Origin: Planctomycetota bacterium
GTDB taxonomy: Bacteria; Planctomycetota; SZUA-567; H5-PLA8
Length of the DNA: 64,000 nucleotides
Reading direction: 5' to 3'
Assembly (NCBI GenBank): GCA_015075375.1
Contig: JABTUM010000001.1
Span: forward strand, 1,669,201 to 1,733,200
The notes below the pieces were generated by a model. The model saw only the letters and a list, made by a program, of their open reading frames with translations. It had not been told where the DNA came from and searched no databases. Position 1 is the stretch's first letter, and each line of letters starts with the position of its first letter. Below, piece by piece: positions 35,851-44,155 of this stretch. The translations under genes were made by a program, and so were the position numbers.

Positions 35851-36555
35851 TCACTTGGATGCCGAGACGCCTTCCGGCGGAACCTGATACACACAGGCCT
35901 TCCCGCCCATACGAATGTGCTCCGTGCGCTTCAGGTCTTTCACGCCCAGCACGCGGCGGAAAAGCTCCTTCTCGTAACGGCAGACCGAAGGATGCTGCTT
36001 GGCGATCGCAAAGATCGGGCAGTGGTGCTCTACCAGCATCACCCCGCCCTGCGCTTCGGCCTCGGGCGCTTCGGCCGCCGCCGCGAGGTATCCTTCTTCG
36101 TCGCGAATCTGCGCCAGCACTTTCAGCTTCTCGGGCAGCGTGACCGCGCCTTTCAGGCGCTCGCCATACGCTTTGAGCAAGTCCTTCATGCGCGCTTCGA
36201 ATAGTTGCTCCAGCACTTCCGCGCCCATCAGCTTTTCGAGCCGCGCCAGCAGGTCCAGCGCGACCGTGTCGCTGCTCTGCGGAAATTCGGCCTCGGCTTC
36301 TTCCGTCAGCCGAAACAGCCGCGCCGGACGGCCCACCGGGCGCCGCACCTGACGCGCAGTGACTTGGCCGGCCTGTTCGAGCAGCGAAAGATGCTGCCGC
36401 ACCGCCACGTTGCTGATCCCCAGCGCCTCGGCCATCGCCGCGACGTCCAGTTCGCCTTTGCGTTTGAGCAGTTCCAGAAGCGCCTGCCGCGTCCCACCTT
36501 CGTTCATGGGTGCGGCTTCCGGTTCTTCGGCTTGAGGGGACATGGAATCGGGCAT
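35851..36555 (-). CDS. SufR-like iron-sulfur transcriptional repressor
   Basis: 234 residues. An N-terminal winged helix (GELDVAAMAEALGISNVAVRQHLSLL), a wing GRPARLFRLTEEA, a helical middle, and a C-terminal cysteine set CPIFAIAKQHPSVC...GGKACVYQV (C-x12-C-x28-C). The spacing is that of SufR proteins, which use three cysteines for a [4Fe-4S] or [2Fe-2S] cluster; a fourth cysteine of some members is replaced by Lys here. GGAG precedes the ATG at 36555. It is divergent from a double-VOC gene over a 161-base AT-rich region with a palindrome. No suf or isc genes are in the window, so it probably controls the neighbouring redox operon and senses oxygen, redox or iron-sulfur status (inference). Confidence 0.8.
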   Translation of the reverse strand: MPDSMSPQAEEPEAAPMNEGGTRQALLELLKRKGELDVAAMAEALGISNVAVRQHLSLLEQAGQVTARQVRRPVGRPARLFRLTEEAEAEFPQSSDTVALDLLARLEKLMGAEVLEQLFEARMKDLLKAYGERLKGAVTLPEKLKVLAQIRDEEGYLAAAAEAPEAEAQGGVMLVEHHCPIFAIAKQHPSVCRYEKELFRRVLGVKDLKRTEHIRMGGKACVYQVPPEGVSASK

Positions 36556-36623
36556 CGTGCGGTTCTCCACCTCGTTTCAGGCTTAGAATACCTCTTGGAA
36601 AGGCCTAAAGCAAAGTTATCTAT

Positions 36624-36640
36624 GTTTTATAATATAAAAC
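36624..36640. promoter_or_regulatory. AT-rich palindrome between SufR-like regulator and redox operon
   Basis: GTTTTATA-A-TATAAAAC is a perfect 17-bp palindrome centred at 36632. It contains TATAAT (36628-36633), so a repressor would cover a -10-like box. AGTTA (36614-36618) and TAACT (36649-36653) flank it nearly symmetrically. It is the most AT-rich patch in this part of the window. A separate TTGACA lies at 36657-36662 with a weak TTTCTT 17 bases on. Regulation by the adjacent SufR-like protein is an inference. Confidence 0.55.
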
Positions 36641-36716
36641 TTTTTAAGTAACTATATTGACAAAGTCTCTCGAAAGAGGTTTCTTGAGTTCATTACTAAG
36701 GCGCGGGAATCGACCA

Positions 36717-37556
36717 ATGCACTCGCCCACCCTCGACAGCCTCCACTTCACCGTCGCCGAACTCGAAAGTGTGCAGCACTTTTACCGCGAGCTGCTGGGC
36801 TTTATCCCCGAGCGGGCCGGCGCCACGCGCCAACCCGGGGCTTGGGTGCGGATGCGCAGCGGTTCGTCGAGCCTCACCTTTAGCCAAGCTCAGCAACCGG
36901 CTGCGTTGCCGGCCGACCCGCGGGCAGGCTTCCGCGGGATGTCGTGGGCCGTGGAGAGCCTGACGCCGTACCGCCAGGCGCTGGAACGGCACGGCGACTT
37001 GAGCGCGCACAAGCACGAGGATGCCGAGACTCGGCGGCTGAGCTTTCAGGATCCCGACGGCAACGGTCTGGCGCTGGTGGAATACCGCGATGCGGAAACA
37101 TGGCGCGAGCGTTCGGAGCGCGGTTGGGCGCTCTTCCGGCAGATCGATCACGTCCGCTTCGGCGTCGCCGATCTGCGCGCGTCGCTGGCGTTCTACCGCG
37201 ATCTGCTGGGCTTCACGCTGCGGCGTGTGGTGGTGCCGCACGGAGCGGGTACGCGGCGCATCGCGGCCGATCCCGAAGGACCGCTGCCGGCGGACGCGTG
37301 CGGAATCATCCTGGCCGGGGCCGACGCGGTCCTCTCGCTGCATCGTTCCGCATCCGGCGTCGCCGTGCGCGCGCCGCGCTTCGAACACATGGGCTGGAAA
37401 GTCGAACACCTCGAAGCCTGCCGCGAACGGCTGGCCGACTACGCCGTGGACTGCGAAGCCGACCGTGCGGGGCGCCAACTGATTCTGCGCGACCCCAACG
37501 GCCGCGCCGCCGCCGCGCCGAATCTCGAACTGACCGGGGTCCAAACCCCGGTTTAA
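36717..37556 (+). CDS. Double VOC (glyoxalase/dioxygenase-like) protein
   Basis: 279 residues formed by two vicinal-oxygen-chelate units. Unit one spans about 1-130 (LHFTVAELESVQHFYRELLG, LSFQDPDGNGLALVEY); unit two about 145-275 (IDHVRFGVADLRASLAFYRDLLG, LILRDPNG). Metal ligand His and Glu positions are incomplete in each (unit two lacks the last Glu), so any metal site would be shared or atypical. Such proteins are found among extradiol dioxygenases and lactoylglutathione lyases. The ATG at 36717 was chosen because the longer frame begins in the promoter. It is the first of five genes and faces the SufR-like regulator. Confidence 0.8.
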   Translation: MHSPTLDSLHFTVAELESVQHFYRELLGFIPERAGATRQPGAWVRMRSGSSSLTFSQAQQPAALPADPRAGFRGMSWAVESLTPYRQALERHGDLSAHKHEDAETRRLSFQDPDGNGLALVEYRDAETWRERSERGWALFRQIDHVRFGVADLRASLAFYRDLLGFTLRRVVVPHGAGTRRIAADPEGPLPADACGIILAGADAVLSLHRSASGVAVRAPRFEHMGWKVEHLEACRERLADYAVDCEADRAGRQLILRDPNGRAAAAPNLELTGVQTPV

Positions 37557-37584
37557 TCCGCACTTCGAACCTCGGGAGCAACCG

Positions 37585-38151
37585 ATGCACACGCCTTTCG
37601 ACAACGCTCAAGTCCTGGTCGTGGCCACGAGCCTGAACGCCGGATCCCGCTCGGCGGTGCTGGCGCGGGAAGCGTACGGTCAACTCCGCGCCCAGGGCAT
37701 CGCGGCCGAACTGGTCGACCTGCGCGAACTGGACTTGCCCTTCGCAACCGGCGGCGGCGAGCACGATTCGCATCCGGGCGTCGTGAAGGTCCGCGAAGCC
37801 TTCAAGCGCGCCACACACATCCTCATGGCCGTGCCGATCTACAACGGCGACGTGAACTCGGCCGCGCGGAACCTCGCCAACTTGGGCTGCAAGTTTTACC
37901 GCAAGACCGTGGGCTTTCTCTGCGCCTCGGGCGGCGAAAAGTCATTCATGGCGATCTACGCCTTCGCCAACTCGCTGATGTGGGAGTTCTCGGTCTGGAT
38001 CGCGCCCGACTATGTCTTCGCCACCGGCTCCGACTTCGCCGGCGATACCGTCTCCAACCCCGACCTGCGCGCGCGCATCGGGAAGCTGAACGAACAGGTC
38101 TTGACCCGCGGAGGCGTGGTTCACTCGAACCCCCAACCGGCCGCGGCGTAG
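37585..38151 (+). CDS. NAD(P)H-dependent FMN reductase
   Basis: 188 residues. A flavodoxin-like fold: strand VLVVATSLNAGSRSAVLA with the FMN-phosphate loop, then AVPIYNGDVNSAARN and GFLCASGGEKSFMAIYA, characteristic of the NADPH-dependent FMN reductase (chromate/azo/ArsH-like) family, which reduces FMN for an oxygenase or reduces quinones. GGAG lies six bases before the ATG. It is 28 bases after the VOC gene and sits next to the Rieske gene, suggesting it supplies electrons or reduced flavin to a partner. Confidence 0.88.
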   Translation: MHTPFDNAQVLVVATSLNAGSRSAVLAREAYGQLRAQGIAAELVDLRELDLPFATGGGEHDSHPGVVKVREAFKRATHILMAVPIYNGDVNSAARNLANLGCKFYRKTVGFLCASGGEKSFMAIYAFANSLMWEFSVWIAPDYVFATGSDFAGDTVSNPDLRARIGKLNEQVLTRGGVVHSNPQPAAA

Positions 38152-38178
38152 GGCACACCCCATAGAGAAGGAGTTGCC

Positions 38179-38589
38179 ATGCACTGCTACCTCGAACACG
38201 CCAACCTGACCGTGAAGAGCATCGACGAGACCGTCCACTTCCTGACTGCGGCCTTCCCTCACTTCAAAGTGCGTGGCGGCGGCGTGCACCTGGGCCGGCG
38301 CTGGATTCACATCGGCACGCCCGAGCATTACCTGGCGCTCAACGAAGCCACCGGCCCGCACCGCGGCGAACCGTACGATTCCGCGGGTTTCAATCACCTG
38401 GGCTTCGTCGTCGACGACGCCGAAGGCGTGAAGGCGCGGCTCTTGCAGGCCGGATTCCGCGAAGGTTTCAAGCCCGAGCCGCATCCGCACCGCCAGCGCG
38501 TCTACTTTCACGACCCCGACGGCGTCGAGTGGGAATTCGTCCAGTATTTCTCCGAGGAACCGGCGCTGCGCAACGATTACGCGCTATAA
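38179..38589 (+). CDS. VOC family protein (single unit)
   Basis: 136 residues. One glyoxalase/bleomycin-resistance-like unit: a start CYLEHANLTVKSIDETVHFLTAAFP with an apparent His ligand, middle FNHLGFVVDDAEGVKARL with another His, and the end YFHDPDGVEWEFVQYFSE carrying a Glu ligand. GAAGGAG lies five bases before the ATG. Unlike the double-VOC neighbour, the H-H-E set is intact here, so it could bind metal. The enzyme and substrate are unknown. Confidence 0.85.
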   Translation: MHCYLEHANLTVKSIDETVHFLTAAFPHFKVRGGGVHLGRRWIHIGTPEHYLALNEATGPHRGEPYDSAGFNHLGFVVDDAEGVKARLLQAGFREGFKPEPHPHRQRVYFHDPDGVEWEFVQYFSEEPALRNDYAL

Positions 38590-38677
38590 ACGATTCGGCG
38601 GGAGCGCGGGGTATCCCGCGTTCCTGCTCGCCATTCCAGACGCACGTTGAATGCAACGGCACCCGGAGGTTATCGCC

Positions 38678-40471
38678 ATGTCCACGCAACCCGCCGCCGT
38701 CAAGCCCGCCTCGGCGCACGATCTGATTCGCGTTTCCACGCTGGAGGAACTCAGGAGCGCCGGCGTGAAGGTCGTCCAAGGGCGCGACCGGCCGGTGGCC
38801 GTCTACTGCCACGACGGCGAAGTTTCGGCCGTGGACAACCGCTGCCCGCACCTAGGCTTCCCGCTCAGCCGCGGCAGCGTGAAAGACGGCATCCTCACCT
38901 GCCATTGGCACCAAGCGCGCTTCGATCTGTGCAGCGGCTGCACCTTCGACCTCTGGGCCGACGACGTCCCGCGCTACCGCGCGATCGTCCGCGACGGCGA
39001 CGTGTTCATCTCCGCCGATCCCGAACACCGCGAAGACACGGAGCACCATCTGCGCCGCTTGGAGAAAGGCCTGCAGCAAAACATTTCGCTGATCCAGGGC
39101 AAGAGCCTGCTGGGCCTCCTGCGCCACGGTATGGGTGTGACGGAGATCCTGCGCGAAATCACGCGCTTCGCCTGCCGCTTCGAGAACCGCACGGGGCTGG
39201 TCGAACTGGCCATCGCCGGACGGCTCTTCCCGGTGTTGAACGAAGAAACGGCCTACTTCGCGCTGCTGCGCGCGGCGCGTGTGGTTGCGACCTCGGCCAA
39301 CGGGCCGATCCAGACGCTGCGCGAGCCGCTCGAAGGCGCGGATTATTCCTTCGCGACGCTCAAGAACTGGATGCGGCAGTGGTCGCGCGCCCGGCATCGC
39401 GACGGCGCCGAACGCGTCGTGCGAACCGCCATCCGCCAAGGTTATTCTCCCGCTCAGCTCACCGATCTGCTCGTCGGCGTCGAGACCGACCGCATCTACA
39501 GCGCGCAGGGCCACACGCTCGACGCGATCAACAAACACTTCGAACTGCTGGACCTGATCGGCTGGGAGCACGCCGGCGAAGTCCTCCCGCTCCTGGCGCG
39601 GACCATCGTGCAATCGCGCGGCGCCGAGGAAGAAGCCGAGTGGTATCACCCCATCGAGCTGATTCCGCCGCTGCGCACGCTGGAGCGCGAGCTGCCCGAG
39701 CTGTTGGCCGCTCCGCGTGCGGTGGATTGGAAAGTCCCCGCGGACTTCACGGCGACGCTACTGGGCGAAGATCCGCTGCGGCTCTTGAATGCGCTCAAGG
39801 ACGCCCTGAAGGCCGGCGCTCCGCCCGCCGAGTTGGCCAAGCAGGTCTGCTACGCCGCGGCCTTGCGCCTTGCGCGATTCAGCGCCAACAACGAGGTCGG
39901 AGACTGGTTCAACCCTCAGCACACCTTCAACTACGCCAACGCGGTGCATCAGACGATCAAGCGTGCGCCGACGCCCGACGTCGTGCGCGGACTCTTCCAG
40001 GCCGCGCTGGCCGTGTACCACGACCGCTTCCTGAACGTCCCCGCCGCCGCGCTGCCCGGCGAACGCCCCGACGGGTTCGACCAGCTCCCCTGCGACGCCG
40101 AAGCCCTGCGTAAAGGACTCCTCGAATCGCTCGACCAGCGCGCCAACGTAAACTCCGCGGCGCGCTACGCCGCCCGCTACGTGCGGCTGGGGCATCCGCT
40201 GGAGGCGCTCTTCGACACGCTGGCGCTGGCCACCGTGCGCGAGAACCTCGATTTTCATACGCTCCAGGTCTTGGAAGACGGCTTCACGCAGTGCCGCGAG
40301 TGGGGCGGGAGCGGCCCGCAGGTGGAACATATTCTCGTCGGCGTGGTGCGCGATCTGGCGGCCTTCTGTCCGACGGCCCGCGCGCCGCACCACACGGCCA
40401 CGATCGCCTTGCGTCTCTATCGCGGCGAGAAGTTGTACGAGGACGAGGCCGACCACCACGCCGCCGACTGA
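38678..40471 (+). CDS. Rieske [2Fe-2S] protein with large helical C-terminal domain
   Basis: 597 residues. Residues 15-110 form a Rieske domain with CPH (C56, H58) and CHWH (C75, H78), which holds a [2Fe-2S] cluster in an electron-transfer protein or ferredoxin-like subunit. The rest, about 480 residues, is helix-rich with no clear iron site, seen as RRLEKGLQQN, GHTLDAINKHFELLDLIGW, YNAN-like FNYANAVHQT and HHTATIALRLYRGE. Its sequence style resembles questin-oxidase-like (DUF4243) helical proteins, though I cannot confirm that. GGAGG precedes the ATG at 38678. The 88-base gap to the previous gene contains no terminator. It may be an oxygenase or hydroxylase fused to its own electron carrier. 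Confidence 0.78.
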   Translation: MSTQPAAVKPASAHDLIRVSTLEELRSAGVKVVQGRDRPVAVYCHDGEVSAVDNRCPHLGFPLSRGSVKDGILTCHWHQARFDLCSGCTFDLWADDVPRYRAIVRDGDVFISADPEHREDTEHHLRRLEKGLQQNISLIQGKSLLGLLRHGMGVTEILREITRFACRFENRTGLVELAIAGRLFPVLNEETAYFALLRAARVVATSANGPIQTLREPLEGADYSFATLKNWMRQWSRARHRDGAERVVRTAIRQGYSPAQLTDLLVGVETDRIYSAQGHTLDAINKHFELLDLIGWEHAGEVLPLLARTIVQSRGAEEEAEWYHPIELIPPLRTLERELPELLAAPRAVDWKVPADFTATLLGEDPLRLLNALKDALKAGAPPAELAKQVCYAAALRLARFSANNEVGDWFNPQHTFNYANAVHQTIKRAPTPDVVRGLFQAALAVYHDRFLNVPAAALPGERPDGFDQLPCDAEALRKGLLESLDQRANVNSAARYAARYVRLGHPLEALFDTLALATVRENLDFHTLQVLEDGFTQCREWGGSGPQVEHILVGVVRDLAAFCPTARAPHHTATIALRLYRGEKLYEDEADHHAAD

Positions 40472-40506
40472 ACGCGAAAGAGACACAGAACAGATAGGGA
40501 GCGCCC

Positions 40507-40812
40507 ATGCACTATCGCGTCAAAGCCAAACCCATCGGAGCCCGGGCGGCGGAGTTTCTGCGCATCCTGCACGACGGAACCGTCGCGCGGCAGCGTCCGG
40601 ACGGCGAGGAGATCGTGGCCAGCATGCGGCGCGCCGTGCTGGCCACAGACGGCTTTGCGTATTGGACGGAGACGTGCTACTGCGCCACGCCGTTGGCGCA
40701 CGAACGCGAAACGGTTTACGACCGCTACTTCGAGGCCTTCGACGCCGCTCCATTCGACGGGGAACTGGATGTGCAGGGCCGGCCATTGCTGGAAGCGCTG
40801 GCTCAGGCGTAA
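40507..40812 (+). CDS. Small unknown protein, 101 residues
   Basis: A soluble small protein, rich in charged residues, with a single Cys pair (ETCYCATP) in the middle and a conserved-looking basic start (HYRVKAKPIG). I recognise no family. GGGAG lies six bases before the ATG. It is the last gene of the redox operon, 36 bases after the Rieske gene and ending over the tail of a convergent gene by ten bases. An accessory or regulatory subunit is a guess. Confidence 0.7.
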   Translation: MHYRVKAKPIGARAAEFLRILHDGTVARQRPDGEEIVASMRRAVLATDGFAYWTETCYCATPLAHERETVYDRYFEAFDAAPFDGELDVQGRPLLEALAQA

Positions 40813-41555
40813 TACGACCAGAGCGCGAGCAGCCAGCGAAACGTGCCCAGCGCGACTACGAAGCCGCCGGCCAGGAAGAGCACCAGAAGCATCGAGATCG
40901 CCAGCGCCGCGCCGCTGATCCATTCCGGCGCCTCGGCCACGAAGCGATTCTCCGCGCTGGCGCGCCTGCCGACCCAGGACGTATCGCCGGGCTCCTTGCA
41001 GGCGCTGAAGACCACGACATCGTTTTGAATCAGAAAGAGATACCGCGCCGTGCCTTTCGGACCGGGTACTTCGTACGCCCGCACGCGGTCGCCTTTGCCC
41101 CGGTAGTCATCCAGCCGGGCGATCTGGCCTTCGAACGTCGCCGCATCGACCGTACGTGCTCCGCGCATCACGAGTTCAACGGAGTCGATGGAAAGCGTAT
41201 AGTAGGTGTTCTGATCCGCGTACCACTCCGCCACCACCTTGGCGTATTCGTTGGGCTGCGCCTCGGCCAGCCGCAGATTGTGCGAGCTTTCGAACCGCCG
41301 CACCTCTTCCCGCGTCCGTGCGTCGCCGTACCGGATCTGCTGGTCGCGCACGATCCGCCCCGCGAACTCCAACGCGAGGTGCCCCAGCATTCCGGCCACG
41401 GCGGCCAAGAGCACCACGCCCAAGTAAAAGCGCAGGGAGAAACTGAAGAACGAGAATAGCCGCGGCCTTTCGCGCGGCGCGGCGGCCGCGTGGATCACCA
41501 CGCCTTCCGTGTGCTCCACGCCCATCGTTCGCCGCTCCGTCGTCATGGGTTCCAT
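40803..41555 (-). CDS. Membrane protein of unknown function (two TM helices)
   Basis: 250 residues. A cytoplasmic basic start is followed by a transmembrane helix (FYLGVVLLAAVAGMLGHLALEF, about residues 43-64), then a 130-residue outer or periplasmic soluble part (VDAATFEGQIARLDDYRGKGDRV; a single Cys near residue 185) and a second helix near the C-terminus (ISGAALAISMLLVLFLAGGFVV). No family is recognised. Two possible starts nine bases apart (41555, 41546) cannot be separated. Its stop overlaps the redox operon by ten bases, and it has no clear partner gene. Confidence 0.75.
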   Translation of the reverse strand: MEPMTTERRTMGVEHTEGVVIHAAAAPRERPRLFSFFSFSLRFYLGVVLLAAVAGMLGHLALEFAGRIVRDQQIRYGDARTREEVRRFESSHNLRLAEAQPNEYAKVVAEWYADQNTYYTLSIDSVELVMRGARTVDAATFEGQIARLDDYRGKGDRVRAYEVPGPKGTARYLFLIQNDVVVFSACKEPGDTSWVGRRASAENRFVAEAPEWISGAALAISMLLVLFLAGGFVVALGTFRWLLALWSYYA

Positions 41556-41606
41556 CCCACGGTTTTAAGCGCGGCCGTCGAAGTCTTTTCGGTGCGCGTC
41601 GCGCAT

Positions 41607-41631
41607 AAAAAAACCCTGCCGAAGCAGGGTT
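41607..41631 (-). terminator. Rho-independent terminator of the zinc-ribbon membrane gene
   Basis: On the minus strand AACCCTGC-TTCG-GCAGGGTT is followed by a run of Ts (complement of 41607-41613). The eight-base stem with a stable UUCG-type loop ends the 41657-42040 gene. Confidence 0.9.
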
Positions 41632-41656
41632 GGTAAGTAATGGAAACGGCTCGTGT

Positions 41657-42040
41657 TTAGAACTCGAGGATGAAGCGGTGCCGCGAGCCCAGAATCGCGA
41701 AGACCAGGCCCACCAGCAAACCCACGATCGTCACGGCCGGGAAGCCGTTGACGTACCAGAAATCTTCCTGCGTGGGGTGCGGGAAGATCGAATACTGGTG
41801 CTCCTGCTTGAAGATCCACAGGAAGAAGCAGAGGAACGCGAGCCCAAAGCTGACCAGCGCGATGATGTTGTTCAGCTTCTGCTTCTTGAGCGTCAACTCG
41901 ATCTCGTTGTATTCGCCTTCGGGCAGCGCCTTCATCGCGTGCCCGCAAGCCGGACACTTGATGTCTTCCTGCCCCAAGTACAGCTCCGACCAATGCGTGG
42001 TCAGGCACTCGCTGCAGGTGGCTTTGACTCGAACGCCCAT
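41657..42040 (-). CDS. Zinc-ribbon membrane protein, 127 residues
   Basis: An N-terminal four-cysteine zinc ribbon (CSEC ... CPAC) is followed by two transmembrane helices (IIALVSFGLAFLCFFLWIF and VTIVGLLVGLVFAILG). Such small proteins are often seen in Planctomycetota but have no assigned role; the ribbon may bind nucleic acid or another protein. GGAGG lies six bases ahead of the ATG. It is followed by a perfect terminator. Confidence 0.78.
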   Translation of the reverse strand: MGVRVKATCSECLTTHWSELYLGQEDIKCPACGHAMKALPEGEYNEIELTLKKQKLNNIIALVSFGLAFLCFFLWIFKQEHQYSIFPHPTQEDFWYVNGFPAVTIVGLLVGLVFAILGSRHRFILEF

Positions 42041-42148
42041 GACATGGCCTCCCGTGCGTAACGCCGGTGCTTCCTTAAGTTATGGCAATTCCTGGCAGGC
42101 GCGTAGGATAGCTCTTGTCACCAAGGCTGACAAGAGGGCTTTTCGCGA

Positions 42149-43951
42149 CTACAGCGACTCTTTCAGCCACGCTTGGAACTTCTTTTCAAGATCGGAGATA
42201 GACGCGCTGCCGGTCAGTTCGAGCAGCTCGGCCTCCACCCCGCCCTCACGATGTGCGTTGGTGATCAAGCGGAGCGCCTTCTCCCAGCCGAAGCGTTCGG
42301 TCACGTAGCGGACCAGCGCATAGCCCTCGGCGTAAAAGAAATCCGGATCGCCGGGGTAATCCTTGAGTTGCAGCAGTTCCTCAAGCGGAATGTAGCTCTG
42401 GCTTTGCAGCCGCGTGCGCAGAAAGCCCAAGTAATAGCGGTGCCGATACTCGGGCTCCATCGTCACCGAAAACCCTTCGTGGATCGCCACCGGCAGCAGG
42501 TCGAAGCTCTTGAGGTTCGAGTTGACGATCAGGTGCATCAGTTCGTGCGGCAGCACCGACTTGAGCAGCCGCGGCGACGCCTGCCACGAATGAATCTGCA
42601 TGCGCACGATCGCGCCGTCGTGCTGGTGGGCGAAGCGCGCGATCCCGCCGGTCCATTCGGGTTTCTGAGTCGCGGCCATGTACTCTTCTTTGCTGCGGTG
42701 CAGGAAGACCTTGGGCTTCTGGGTCCAATCGGCCGTCAACCCCGTCAACTCGGTGATGCGGTTGCGGTGATGCTCCAATACTTCGGCGGTCGCTTCGGCC
42801 AGCACCTCGTTGTGGTGGTGGATCGAGAAATGCGCACTCTCCAGAGTTTTGAAATCGCCGGCCGCGGCTTGCGTGTAGCCGGCCAGATCGTGCGCATCGA
42901 TGTCGAAACGGATGCTCGCGCCGCCGTCGGGAATACCCAGCTTCTTCTCGAGATCCGCGCGCAACAATGCGGCGCCTTCGGCGCTCGAAGCGGTCGTCTT
43001 GACGCGCAGGGCTTTGGCGAAGCTCTGCGCCGCCGCTTTGAAATCCCGCGTGACTTGCTCCAGCCTTCCGGAGATGTACAGCGCGTGCGGATTGGCCGGC
43101 GCAAAGGCCAGAATCCGGTCCAGCCCCGCGCGGGCGGCCGGTATCTCGCCGGACGAAAACTGCGCCAGCACCACCGAGAGCGCCGAAGCCGCGTAAAGAT
43201 TCTCCAGCTTGTTGGCCAGCGTCGCGTCGTGGACGAAGGCCTGCTCCAGTTCGCGCGTCGCGCCGGCGTAATCGTTCTTGAGGTACAGTCCGCGCGCGCG
43301 CGCGCCGTGCGCGGCCCCCAATAGCGGCCCCACCGTCTCCGCGGCGTCGGGCGAATACGCCTGCGCCTGCCGCAGCGCCTCGATCGCGCCGTCCCAGTCT
43401 TCCTGCAGCAGCGCCTTGTGTCCGGCTTTGACCAGTTCGTCCAGCCGCGCCAGTTCGGCGGCTAGCGTTTTCAGCGCCGCCTCGGCCGCCGCATCGCCCG
43501 GCAGCAGTTGCAGCAGCCGCTGGTACGCTTTGCGCGCCTCGTCCAGCCGCCGGTATTTGTGCAAGTGAACGGCGTGCGAGCGCACCGCGTTGGCCAGCGC
43601 CGCCTGCGCCACCCGATTGTCCGGCTTCGCCTGTACCGCCTGCTCGAAGGCCGCCACCGCCTCGACGTAGCGCTGCCGCTGCAAAAGCGACTGCCCGACA
43701 TCCAGGCCGTATTCCTGAGCCGACTGGCGCTCGACGTACTCGATCTGATCCTTGCGCAGCTTCACCTCGCCGTACGGCACGCGCAGTACCAGATATTCCT
43801 TGTCCTCTTTGACGACCTCGCCCTGCAGCACCCGCCCGTTCTTGAGGTGCACCAGATCCGCCCGCGCCGCGCCGCTGACGAGGCTCAGGCACAGCAGACC
43901 CAGCAGGATAAGCGGCAGGCGACGAGCGTTGGGGGTTGACGTGGCGGGCAC
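42149..43951 (-). CDS. Exported TPR protein with gluzincin-type (HEXXH) peptidase domain
   Basis: 600 residues. A signal peptide (LILLGLLCLSLVSGAARA), then an SHH-like beta unit (LKNGRVLQGEVVKEDKEYLVL), about eight TPR units (residues 65-340; AVAAFEQAVQAKPDN, AIEALRQAQAYSPD) and a metallopeptidase domain with HELMH (469-473) followed by AIHEGFSVTME for the third ligand. This is the Peptidase-MA-like/DUF1570 family. It starts with GTG at 43951. No neighbour suggests a substrate; it may cleave cell-surface proteins. Confidence 0.82.
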   Translation of the reverse strand: MPATSTPNARRLPLILLGLLCLSLVSGAARADLVHLKNGRVLQGEVVKEDKEYLVLRVPYGEVKLRKDQIEYVERQSAQEYGLDVGQSLLQRQRYVEAVAAFEQAVQAKPDNRVAQAALANAVRSHAVHLHKYRRLDEARKAYQRLLQLLPGDAAAEAALKTLAAELARLDELVKAGHKALLQEDWDGAIEALRQAQAYSPDAAETVGPLLGAAHGARARGLYLKNDYAGATRELEQAFVHDATLANKLENLYAASALSVVLAQFSSGEIPAARAGLDRILAFAPANPHALYISGRLEQVTRDFKAAAQSFAKALRVKTTASSAEGAALLRADLEKKLGIPDGGASIRFDIDAHDLAGYTQAAAGDFKTLESAHFSIHHHNEVLAEATAEVLEHHRNRITELTGLTADWTQKPKVFLHRSKEEYMAATQKPEWTGGIARFAHQHDGAIVRMQIHSWQASPRLLKSVLPHELMHLIVNSNLKSFDLLPVAIHEGFSVTMEPEYRHRYYLGFLRTRLQSQSYIPLEELLQLKDYPGDPDFFYAEGYALVRYVTERFGWEKALRLITNAHREGGVEAELLELTGSASISDLEKKFQAWLKESL

Positions 43952-44155
43952 CGAATCTTGGCTCCGGAGGCGTATGTAGCAGCCTGACCTCGGACGACGC
44001 TATAGTATGTGCATTCGAGTGGTGCGCACGCCAGGATTTCCTATTATTGATGCACCAGTGAAACGGCCGGCCGGACACCGATTGAGCGGATTTGGGCTCA
44101 ATATGGTTGCGCGCGTGCGTCTGGTCTGAGTCGGAGAAGCGGGGAGCGCCTGGGC

